Origin: Cafeteria roenbergensis
Taxonomy: Eukaryota; Sar; Bigyra; Bicosoecida; Cafeteriaceae
Length of the DNA stretch: 64,000 nucleotides
NCBI GenBank assembly: GCA_008330645.1
Contig: VLTN01000014.1
Span: 544,525-608,524 of the forward strand
Direction of reading: 5' to 3'
Shown: piece by piece, positions 52,188 through 61,275 of the stretch
How the letters are laid out: every line of letters begins with the position of its first letter
Numbering within the stretch: the stretch's first letter is position 1
Notes under the pieces: model-generated
The model's input: the letters and a program-made list of their open reading frames with translations, nothing else
What the model was told of the DNA's origin: nothing
Databases searched by the model: none
Made by a program: the position numbers and the translations under genes

Positions 52188-54980
52188 TCAGTCTCTCAGC
52201 CTGTTGGCCGCGTGACCCCAAGTGACGAGGGAATGGCGTCGGTGCCACCGCTGAGGTCGTTCAAAGCCGCGGAGCAGAGTCTGGCATTCGAGGCAAGAGC
52301 AAGTAGCGAGGGCGTTCACCCCGGCCTGCGACACGGGGAAGTCTCGGTTGTTGAACGGACAGCTCAGTGCGAGATGAGATCGTGCCCTGGGGCTGGAAGG
52401 CGCGCGGCTGCGAGCAAAGGGCTGGCCGTCCTGCGGCAGTGCGGGCAGGCACCTTGGTTGCTCACGCGATCGGTGGCATCCACGCTGGCGCCACGGTCGA
52501 GCAGCAGCCGCACGATGTCCACGCGGCCGTGCTCAGATGCTCGAAGCAGCGCTGTGACTCCATTCTGCGGAGCCACGCAACCCCAGACAAGCGCGCATCC
52601 TCCTGCTCGTCGACCAGTCGCAAGGCAAAGCCACGCGGCCACGACCACCCACCCAGCTGGCCACCTCGCCCACCCGCATCCGATCCGCTGCGGCATGGGC
52701 CCGGACGCTTCGCGCTGCGACGACAGTGGCGCGGCGAGGTGCGTGGGCTGACTCACGCGATCGGCGGCATCCACGCTGGCGCCTCGGTCGAGCAGCAGCC
52801 GCACGATGTCCACGTCGCCGTACTCAGCTGCGTGAAGCAGCGCCGCCTTTCCGTCCTGCGAGGACGCGCATCTCCAGCCAAGCGCGTATCCTCCCGCTCG
52901 TCGACCAGCCGCACACCAACCCTCACGCGGCCACGACCACCCACCCAGCTGGCCACCTCGCCCACCCGCATCCGATCCGCTGCGGCATGGGCCCGGACGC
53001 TTCGCGCTGCGACGACAGTGGCGCGGCGAGGTGCGTGGGCTGACTCACATCGTCGGCGTCATCCACGCTGGCGCCATGATCGAGCAGCAGCCGCACGATG
53101 TCGACTTCGCCGTACTCAGATGCTCGAAGCAGCGCTGTGACTCCATTCTGCGGAGCCACGCAACCCCAGACAAGCGCGCATCCTCCCGCTCGTCGACCAG
53201 CCGCAAGGCAAAGCCACGCGGCCACGACCACCCACCCAGCTGGCCGCCTCGCCCACCCGCATCCGATCCGCTGCGGCATGGGCCCGGACGCTTCGCGCTG
53301 CGACGACAGTGGCGCGGCGAGGTGCGTGGGCTGACTCACATCGTCGGCGTCATCCACGCTGGCGCCATGATCGAGCAGCAGCCGCACGATGTCCACGTGG
53401 CCGCGCTCAGCTGCGTGAAGCAGCGCTGTCTTTCCGTCCTGCGGGGACGCGCATCTCCAGCCAAGCGCGGATCCTCCCGCTCGTCGACCAGCCGCACACC
53501 AACCCTCACGGCCACGACCACCCACCCAGCTGGCCGCCTCGCCCACCCACATCCGATCCGCTGCGGCATGGGCCCGGACGCTTCGCGCTGCGACGACAGT
53601 GGCGCGGCGAGGTGCGTGGGCTGACTCACATAGTCGGCGTCATCCACGCTGGCGCCATGATCGAGCAGCAGCCGCACGATGTCGACTTCGCCGTACTCAG
53701 ATGCGTGAAGCAGCGCTGTCTTTTTGTCCTGCGGAGTCGCGCATCACCGGACAAGCGCGCATCCTCCCGCTCGTCGACCAGCCGCACACCAACCCTCACG
53801 CGGCCACGACCACCCACCCAGCTGGCCGCCTCGCCCACCCGCATCCGATCCGCTGCGGCATGGGCCCGGACGCTTCGCGCTGCGACGGCGGTGGCGCAGC
53901 GAGGTCCTTGGGCTGACTCACATCGTCGGCGTCATCCACGCTGGCGCCATGATCGAGCAGCAGCCGCATGGTGTCGACTTCGCCGTACTCAGATGCTCGA
54001 AGCAGCGCTGTGACTCCATTCTGCGGAGCCACGCAACCCCAGACAAGCGCGCATCCTCCCGCTCGTCGACCAGCCGCAAGGCAAAGCCACGCGGCCACGA
54101 CCACCCACCCAGCTGGCCGCCTCGCCCACCCACATCCGATCCGCTGCGGCATGGGCCCGGACGCTTCGCGCTGCGACGACAGTGGCGCGGCGAGGTGCGT
54201 GGGCTGACTCACATCGTCGGCGTCATCCACGCTGGCGCCATGATCGAGCAGCAGCCGCATGGTGTCCACGTGGCCGTGCTCAGATGCTCGAAGCAGCGGG
54301 GTCTTTCCGTCCTGCGAGGATACGCAACCTCAGCCAAGCGCGCATCCTCCCGCTCGTCGACCAGCCGCAAGGCAAAGCCACGCGGCCACGACCACCCACC
54401 CAGCTGGCCACCTCGCCCACCCGCATCCGATCCGCTGCGGCACGGACCCGGACGCTTCACGAAGCGACGACAGTGGCGCGGCGAGGTGCGTGGGCTGACT
54501 CACGCGATCGGCGGCATCCACGCTGGCGCCTCGGTCGAGCAGCAGCCGCATGGTGTCCACGTGGCCGTGCTCAGATGCTCGAAGCAGCGGGGTCTTTCCG
54601 TCCTGCGAGGACGCGCATCTCCAGCCAAGAGCGAATCTCTGCCTATCGATCACGATGTCCGCTAGAGCAGCGCAACGAGGCCGAATGTACTTGCTCGGCC
54701 AAGACCACTGTGGCGGGCTCTGTGCCTCAAGCATATGGACTTGCTCTTGCTCTCGGCGACCCTCATTTCGGCTCCAAGCCTCGCAGCAGCAGCTCTTTTG
54801 GTCGTTGCGCCTGGGCACGACTTGAAGCTCGTCACGAACCGCGCTCACTGCTGTTGGCCACATCCCGTTCACAGGCGCTCCTGCGTCCAGCAGCCTGCTG
54901 ACTTCGGCAGTGCTGCCCCTGTCGCTGGCGTCCGCCAGGGCGAGCAGCAGCTTGTCCTCAGTCGTGGCACCAGTGGCCAT
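52188..54980 (-). CDS. Ankyrin-repeat protein encoded by a tandem exon-intron array
   Basis: Exons on minus: 54849-54980 (44 codons from ATG 54980), then 54504-54602, 54213-54311, 53922-54020, 53630-53728, 53340-53438, 53049-53147, 52757-52855 and 52466-52564, each exactly 99 bases and phase 0, one ankyrin repeat each (DGKTALLHAAERGHVD; LLLDHGASVDDADD). All donors are GTGAG and acceptors CAG. The 3' end is uncertain: splicing from 52465 to the acceptor at 52326 adds a 45-residue last exon ending at 52188; reading through instead stops at 52364. Either way the protein is about 340-353 residues, matching the ten-exon ankyrin gene at 593-3298. Introns are near-identical copies (~192 bases). Ankyrin repeats bind proteins; the target is unknown. 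Confidence 0.82.
52467..54503 (-). repeat. Tandem array of ~291-bp exon-plus-intron units, seven copies
   Basis: The unit is a 99-base ankyrin exon and a 191-193-base intron; donor positions recur at 52756, 53048, 53339, 53629, 53921, 54212 and 54503 on the minus strand. Two intron types exist: one containing CAAGGCAAAGCCACGCGG, the other CACACCAACCCTCACG (plus-strand reading). The first precedes NGVTALLRASE exons and one DGKTPLLRASE exon; the second precedes DGKTALLHAAE-type exons. Intron similarity is as high as exon similarity. Confidence 0.9.
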
Positions 54981-55586
54981 GCCCCGTGGCTGCGGGGTGA
55001 TGAGTGGGGGCCTGGGAAGGCTGAGCGCGCCACAGTTGGACGCTCCTGCCTGGAAAAGTGGGCCGCGCGGTTGCCGCGCATGACGGCGCAAGCAGCAATG
55101 CAGAGCTCCCGCAGCTGCACGACTTGCTCCCGACGAGCGGGCATCGGCGAGCAGGTTGCGGAGCCCTGGGCCATGCGGGGCCGAGCCATTCCAGCTGACA
55201 CGACTGCACGGGCGCGGGGCGTGGCCGAGACGGAGAGCACCGAGGACAACCGACTCAGCTTGCCGGTTTGAGCTGCGCCAGCACGTGGCGAGCATTTGCT
55301 CCACCGCAGCTGCCTGTGCTGCAGAAAGGGTGTGCACTGCCAACCGCCGGGTCGGCGCCATGAGGCCAGCCCGCACCTGAAGCATGACTCAGGCGCAGCG
55401 AGTGAACAACTTGTTGTCCCCAGCTGACGAGACTGCGGATCGGTGCTGCTTGGCGCGCGCGCGAGACCGTGCCGAGTTGGCAACGTCGCAGGTCATCCGG
55501 AAATTGCTCGGGATTCGTATTTGTCCGCAGACGAAAATGATTCCATGACTGCTGTCATGGTTCTGGGTGGCGAAGCGAAGGCGATT
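54981..55586. other. Region upstream of the ankyrin gene, nothing recognised
   Basis: These 606 bases should hold the ankyrin-gene promoter. No convincing coding region or repeat is seen. The sequence becomes noticeably less GC-rich near 55480-55590. Confidence 0.35.
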
Positions 55587-56884
55587 TGAACATCGTTGGG
55601 GGGGGGTCGAAAACTCGCGTCACCATACCACACACTCGATTCACAGACTCATCAAGAACCAATCCAGCAACTCCATCACCGATGAGTCACAAACCGCGCG
55701 AAACCCGCAATCCCAAGTCCCAAGCCCAAATCACTCCCATCACACTGCCACGAGTCGCCAATCAGCCGCCCCTGCTCACCGCATACGCTCCACCTGCTGT
55801 CGCAGGTACTGCGTCTGCCCGATCAGCTGGGTCGCCAGTCCCTTGGCGATGACCTCGTTCAGCCTCGACAGCCAGCGGAAGGCCCAGCGCGCACGCTCCC
55901 TCGGCCGGTCGCCGAAGGCCGTGTCCGCCACCTTCTTGAGGAAGGCGAAGGCCGCCGGTCCCATGCGTCCCGTGGTCGTGATGACGAAGGGCACAATGGA
56001 GCTCAAGTTGTCCTTTGTAGCTGAGCTCTTCTTGTACTCCCTCATCTTGTCATTCTCACGGCGCTCGAGAAAGGCGTCCATGTTCTGCAGGCCCTGCGTC
56101 ACGTAGGACTTGCTCACCGCCGAGGTGATCTGCACGTCGACGAGACAGGTGGTCTCGAAGTCGACGTGCACCCGCAGGTCCGGTCGCTTGCGCGCGGCCT
56201 CGCTGGACCCCGGCTGGGACCCGAAGCGCGCCTGCCCGTCCTGCCGGCTGGAGGGCTCCACCACCGACTGCAGCCCCGCCGAGCGCACCGCCGCGTGCAG
56301 GACGTCGCGGACGTCGTTGTGCGCCCGGATGGTGGAGCCCTTGCCGCAGCGGCAGCGCGCCAGGTGATGCGCCACGCCCGAGACCCCGCCGATGTGGACG
56401 GTGCCCCTCGCGGTGGTGTCCCGCTGCACGCACGCGCAGTTGATCGACACGCCGTCCGGCACCACGTGGTCGGCCTCGGCGGCTCCGATGCGGTAGCGGG
56501 TGACCACCGCGAACTCCTCGTCTGTGAGCCCGCGGGGCCCCATCATCGTGTTGCGGAGCCAGTAGTGCGTTCCCGGCACGCATGCCTCCCGGAACGCGAC
56601 CAGGTCGCTCATGACGCGGAGCATGGCCGGGTCGTCGATGTTGGCGGTGCGCTTCTCCGGCGTGCCCTTGGCCATCGCCTCGGCCCTGCAGCGTGCTGTG
56701 CAGGCCCTGCGCGCCTTGGCCAAACGGCGCAGGAAGACACACTCGTGCTTGATGCGCAGCATGTCGTCGTGGTGCAGCACCATCTTGCGCTGCCAGGGCG
56801 CCTCGGTCTGCTCGTTCGCCCGCGCCGTCACCCCGTCGCCGTACAGGCACTTGCGGAGCTTGGCCTTTAGCTCGCCCGGCAGCT
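55587..56884 (-). mobile_element. 5'-truncated non-LTR retrotransposon copy (A)
   Basis: Bases 55587-56884 match 61276-62573 at a constant offset of 5689, with only scattered substitutions and no indel noticed. The shared 3' end reads (minus) GACCCCCCCC AACGATGTTCA-like, i.e. a C-run close to the terminus. At 56884 the match stops abruptly; copy B continues into more protein-coding sequence. Truncation at the 5' end with a fixed 3' end is the hallmark of target-primed reverse transcription. No clear target-site duplication is visible. Confidence 0.85.
55776..56884 (-). pseudogene. Truncated retroelement endonuclease-domain ORF (copy A)
   Basis: The element's last 369 codons remain open and end ...VERMR-stop at 55776. 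They contain the CAC...HHLARC Cys/His cluster, RAHND, and RPD followed 14 residues later by a second Asp: the restriction-like endonuclease (RLE) layout of R2/R4-type elements. The frame upstream of 56884 is unrelated host sequence that happens to stay open. It lacks the rest of the element, so it cannot be a complete element gene. Confidence 0.75.
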
Positions 56885-58068
56885 GATGCTCGGCGGCAGG
56901 GGCGCGGTCGATCGTGCTCCGCGATGTCCCGCATTGCCTGCCGATCCCAGGACGAGGTAGACCTCGTCTTTTCTGCTCGGCTCGTTGACGCCTCCGGAAG
57001 AACTGGATGCTTGCCTGCCCGCGAACTGAATTGCCTTGCCGGGCAGGCCCGAATGCGCGCCAATCGCCAAGGCCGAAGCACGAGACGACTCTCCCCAATC
57101 GCGACGCCACGCCGCGCGCAACTCCCACTCCGTGCCCCGGGGAAGCTCGTGCCCCCGCGGCCTCTGTGCGCAAGGCCAAACCTCTTCCGTTTTCCGACCA
57201 TCGCAGGACGCGCGGGTCTTGTCATGGCAGCGCGCCGAGTCGTCTCTTCCTGCCAACTGAATCCATGAGCCCCCACCAGCCAATCCAATTCGTTTGTGCC
57301 TTTGGCCAGACATTGCTTGCCCACCTTCCTCGGAATCAGGTGTGGCTGGGTGAGCCCCGAAGCAACGCTAAAGAGACGCAGCATCTCCCGCTCGCTGCCT
57401 TCTCGTCTGCTCCGCGGGGAGGTGGGTGAGCACCGCAAGCCGAATGCTTGGTATAGACTGCACAGGTTCACGCCAATGAGCTGATTGCCCACCCCGAACT
57501 CCTGGCCGCGACTCCCATGCTAGGGGCGGGGCTTGCGGCGGCGTCGCCTCCGGTGTGGTTGCCTCCCCAGCCAGCGCGATTTCAGGGCCCTGGCCCCCGG
57601 CGTTTGCTTTGATGCAACACAGGCCTTGTAGGGGAGGGAGTAGGCGCTGGGGTGTGGGGCTGGAGCGGTCCTGGGGCGGTTGGAGAGCCTGCGCGACAGT
57701 GGCGGCAAGCAGCGTCTGTGCTTCGCAACGCCCGCCGAGCGCGCAAGCCACACTCGAGCACGACCACACCATGCGCCATGCGCGGGAACAAGCATGGCCG
57801 GATCTGTGGGTCGACTGGGCGATGGCCGGGCTGCAGGCGCGGCCCTGTTCGGCTGGGCGTGAATTGTGTGTTTGCTCGCGGTTCTGCTGGCATAGTTGGC
57901 TCTGCTCTCGGCTGTATCGGGCAGAGTTACAGGCCAGACCGAAAACGTGATTACGGCGAACTTGCCGAGCACACTCGCCTTTGCTGCCCCCGCGGACTCC
58001 CAGGAGGCCGCCCGCGGCGCTGAAAGGCCCACAGAGGGCAACCTTCTTCACATTTTGCCGAGCTTGCC
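56885..58068. other. Region between retroelement copy A and the NTPase gene, nothing recognised
   Basis: These 1184 bases contain frames on both strands without recognisable similarity or sustained codon bias. Part should be the 5' region of the NTPase gene; an upstream non-coding exon cannot be excluded. Confidence 0.35.
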
Positions 58069-61000
58069 ATGCTGGCGCGGGGCTCACGGGGCGCAGGGCG
58101 GGTGTGGCGGGCTGCATTGCCCGCATGCGTGCGGACGGCGGTTTCGGTTCGGCAGCCTTTGGTCCAGCCAGTCGCCGTCCTGAGCGGCGCAGGCGAGCCC
58201 CTGTGCCGCGCCCTTTGGAGCGCAGGTGCCTTGGTGCTTCAGGACAGCACGGGCGGCGCGCGGCTCGTCCTGGTGCGCCCTCTGAGCTCCGCGGCGTCGG
58301 AGACTGACTCCCACCCGTTTTCGACTAAAGCCGAGCGGTGGGCTGCCAACCACCTGCCCAGAGAATCTGCAAGGCGCGACGCCGTTGGTCTGGCTCTGGG
58401 AGCACTCTCGTTGTCCTTCGTCTCGCCGGAAGTCGCCCGCGCCCGGGTGGAGCTTGTGCAGGCCTTTTTCACGTTCAACACGAGGCTGCTTGCCGCCAAG
58501 GGGCTCCGCTCTGCCGACAACGAGGACATCGTCAAGCTGCTTGGAAGGCTCGGCACCGCCAGCATGAAGCTCGCCCACTCAACCGACATTCACGCCGTGC
58601 TTCAGCATGCCGGGGTGACTCTGACCATGCCCGGCGGCGAGGCGCAGCTGGCCAAGTGGCACCGGCTGGGCCACCTGCAGTCCGTGGCCGGAGGCTTCGC
58701 AGAGGTCATGGCCAAGCCGTCCACCATCGCCACAGTGCAGGAGCACGCCAAGAAGCTGCTCTTGGAGGCCAAGCGCGAGGCCGAGGAGCAGGCCGAGAAG
58801 GCCAAGCGCGAGGCCGAGGAGCAGGCCGAGAAGGTCAAGCGCGAGGCCGAGGAGAGAGATCGGAACCAGACGCTTCTCTCTGCAATGAATCGGCTCGTTG
58901 TGTCTGTCTCCAGCCAACGGTCTCGTGGCACAAGTGCAACCACTTTCGACGGCATGGGCCGCGCTGTTCTGCGCTCGTTGCAGTCGCTTTCCTCTGGCGA
59001 TGCCGAGGCCGTATTCCTTGGCACAGACCGTCGTCAGTTTGTCGCTCAGGCGGTCGCTGACAGTGTCGTATCCTTGGCAAGCAAGCGTTTGCGGGGCACG
59101 ACGACGAATGTCAACTTCCTCACAGGGCCAAAGGGCTCCGGCAAAACCACCCTGCTATGGGAGGTTGCACAAGCTGCCATTCGCGCACTACCCGACTGCA
59201 GCCCCTTCGATGTCGTTGCTGTCAAGGTCGACGGTGCCGCACTCTCCAAAGACCAGGCAACCTATGACGCAGTCGACGATTCGGAAGGATTTCCTCCGCA
59301 TCTGGTCGCCTGCGTCCAGTTCGCCTTGTGGCAGGCTGGCCTCTTGGATGGCACCGAGCGCGCTCGTCGCATGGAGACTGTGCCACGGAATTCGCATAGT
59401 TGGAATTCAGAGTTCGAGGACCTGTTTGCCGAGGTCAAGGCAATCACCAAGCGCGAAGTTCGCGTCCTTCTCGTCGTAGATGAGTTCCAGGAATTCTTCA
59501 GATTCAGCAACCTGGGACCGAAGTTCCGCGGACAGCTCACATGGCTGATGAACAGTGTGCCAGCTATGGACACCTGGCTAGCAGCCTCGCCAAGCATCGC
59601 CAGGAAGCTGCTTTTCGATCCAATTGCGATGCAAAGCGACCCTCGGATCAAGCCGTATCAAGGGCTGATTGGCGACCGATCCCAGGTCAACGTTACCAAG
59701 ATTCGAGACGTGGGTAGGCTCGAACGCTTCACTGCAGATCAGGCCATTCATTTCCTCATCTCCTGCCTCCCAGATGGCCTGCACGATTCGAAGCAGGAGG
59801 ATCTGAGCATGATTCTGCGGCTTCGCGAGCGAATGCGGAAGGATGAGGGTCAGCCCAGCGACATCGTGGAGCGCCTGCGCCAGTCTACGGAGTGGAGGTC
59901 TCTTGCCGCAAAGCTTGACATGATTCAACCGGTCGCCAGAACGCTGAAGATTCACTTTCGGGGCATTGACGTGGACATGGGCACAAGCTTCGACCCGTTT
60001 GACCGAATGGAGAGTGAAGAAGCTACAGCATTTTCCGCCGTGATGTCTAGCAGCCTTGCCAAGCTGATTGTGACGGGCTTGGCCGTGTTGCCAGACGATG
60101 GCTCGACCATGCATGCTGCCACTGCAGCTGACATGTCGATGCTGCCGCTGCGTGGCTCCGTCTCGAAGCGGGACAAGGAGCCTCAGATTGACTCCGAAAC
60201 TGATCTTCTCGTCGATCTCGGCATCATTCGAGAGGAGAAAGGTCGGCACATGCTGAGTTCGAAGCTCCACCGCTTGTTTGCCCTCGACCTGCTTGCAGGG
60301 TCTTCGGGGCTGAATGCGCGCCAAATGTGGGCAATGCTTGACCCAACCGGGACATCCGGCGTGGCCATGGAGCTGCTGGCAGCCCAAGGCATCGCCTCAA
60401 CTGGTCCTGCAAAGTTTCTCCACCGTTGCACGGACGTCCACCCGCAACTGCAGCTAAAGGAGGACGCAACTGACGGGACCCCGCTGCTGTCGGACTGGCT
60501 CAAGGGCATGAAGGAGCTCAAAATCGTTGCTGAGCAAGCAAAACCCCTGGCAGCCACCACGGGGGGTCCATCAGTAGCGGCCAGATCCATCGCGGTGGAG
60601 CAGCTTCCAGCTCTCGACATGAAGCCCTCGAGCCAAGAACGCATTCTACCGCTCCAATTCCACAAGGAAGTTCCCGACCGATACGGATCCGACGCGACAG
60701 TGGTGCTGGATGTTGCCACAGGCCACGACACCTTGGTTCGGCATGCACTTCGAGTGCAGGTCAAGGTTGGCACGGACCAAGGCGCGGTATCCCGGATGGG
60801 GATCAGCGACGCAGCCAAATTCCTCGACCGAATGCACCAGCCGTTTCGCAGCGGCGGCACTGGCAGCAACAGACACTCCCTGCTCGACAGCCCGTTGACG
60901 CGAGTCCCGGGCGAGTGTGAAGCCATCGTTGTCTGGAACTGTTTGGTGACGTGCAAGCAAGTTGGGGACGTTGGTGAGCTGGAGCGTGTTCTCCAAGTGC

Positions 61001-61260
61001 TCAGCAATGTGTCAGACAATATGTGGCACCCACCAGCGGAGAGTGTGGTCTTGCGCACAGTTCTTTCCGCTGGCCTTGCTAGGTCCGAGGCAGCTGCAGC
61101 GATGGCTTCCAGGAGTTTGCACCCCTTCAAGTCGGATGCAAACGGCGTGCCGGTGTACGTCGTTCCACTTATCGCCGATCACAAGGTCATGCTCAATGTG
61201 TGGCCGAAGGATGTGAGAGCATTTGCAAAGGCAGTTGGCATTCCCAACTACGCTGTGTGA
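58069..61260 (+). CDS. Large P-loop NTPase with C-terminal D...QxK nuclease-like motif (RHS/Crinkler-like)
   Basis: An intronless 1063-residue frame. Residues 1-75 are Arg/Ala/Leu/Val-rich with few acids and resemble a mitochondrial presequence. Two 11-residue AKREAEEQAEK repeats and a variant form a coiled coil at about 230-265. The Walker A motif GPKGSGKT is at 353-360 and Walker B VRVLLVVDEFQEFF has D471-E472; a STAND/AAA-like core of ~300 residues continues with MDTWLAASPSIARKL. Near the C-terminus Asp881 (VVLDVAT) and Q897-V-K899 (LRVQVKVG) give the D...QxK pattern of Mrr/restriction-endonuclease-fold nucleases. This NTPase-plus-nuclease combination is known from kinetoplastid RHS and Crinkler proteins; I infer resemblance, not orthology. 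GC is lower than in its neighbours. The stop (61258) is 15 bases from retroelement copy B. Confidence 0.75.
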   Translation: MLARGSRGAGRVWRAALPACVRTAVSVRQPLVQPVAVLSGAGEPLCRALWSAGALVLQDSTGGARLVLVRPLSSAASETDSHPFSTKAERWAANHLPRESARRDAVGLALGALSLSFVSPEVARARVELVQAFFTFNTRLLAAKGLRSADNEDIVKLLGRLGTASMKLAHSTDIHAVLQHAGVTLTMPGGEAQLAKWHRLGHLQSVAGGFAEVMAKPSTIATVQEHAKKLLLEAKREAEEQAEKAKREAEEQAEKVKREAEERDRNQTLLSAMNRLVVSVSSQRSRGTSATTFDGMGRAVLRSLQSLSSGDAEAVFLGTDRRQFVAQAVADSVVSLASKRLRGTTTNVNFLTGPKGSGKTTLLWEVAQAAIRALPDCSPFDVVAVKVDGAALSKDQATYDAVDDSEGFPPHLVACVQFALWQAGLLDGTERARRMETVPRNSHSWNSEFEDLFAEVKAITKREVRVLLVVDEFQEFFRFSNLGPKFRGQLTWLMNSVPAMDTWLAASPSIARKLLFDPIAMQSDPRIKPYQGLIGDRSQVNVTKIRDVGRLERFTADQAIHFLISCLPDGLHDSKQEDLSMILRLRERMRKDEGQPSDIVERLRQSTEWRSLAAKLDMIQPVARTLKIHFRGIDVDMGTSFDPFDRMESEEATAFSAVMSSSLAKLIVTGLAVLPDDGSTMHAATAADMSMLPLRGSVSKRDKEPQIDSETDLLVDLGIIREEKGRHMLSSKLHRLFALDLLAGSSGLNARQMWAMLDPTGTSGVAMELLAAQGIASTGPAKFLHRCTDVHPQLQLKEDATDGTPLLSDWLKGMKELKIVAEQAKPLAATTGGPSVAARSIAVEQLPALDMKPSSQERILPLQFHKEVPDRYGSDATVVLDVATGHDTLVRHALRVQVKVGTDQGAVSRMGISDAAKFLDRMHQPFRSGGTGSNRHSLLDSPLTRVPGECEAIVVWNCLVTCKQVGDVGELERVLQVLSNVSDNMWHPPAESVVLRTVLSAGLARSEAAAAMASRSLHPFKSDANGVPVYVVPLIADHKVMLNVWPKDVRAFAKAVGIPNYAV

Positions 61261-61275
61261 AATTGAATCGATGAA

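Noticed and set aside
52261-52452. Separate small minus-strand gene at the end of the ankyrin array
   Set aside because: It is better explained as intron or tail of the ankyrin gene; no independent similarity.
56885-57179. N-terminal part of the retroelement frame in copy A
   Set aside because: Identity to copy B stops at 56884; the frame continues through unrelated sequence by chance.
57368-58126. A 252-residue minus-strand frame upstream of the NTPase
   Set aside because: No recognisable domain, overlaps other frames equally long, and no consistent codon bias.
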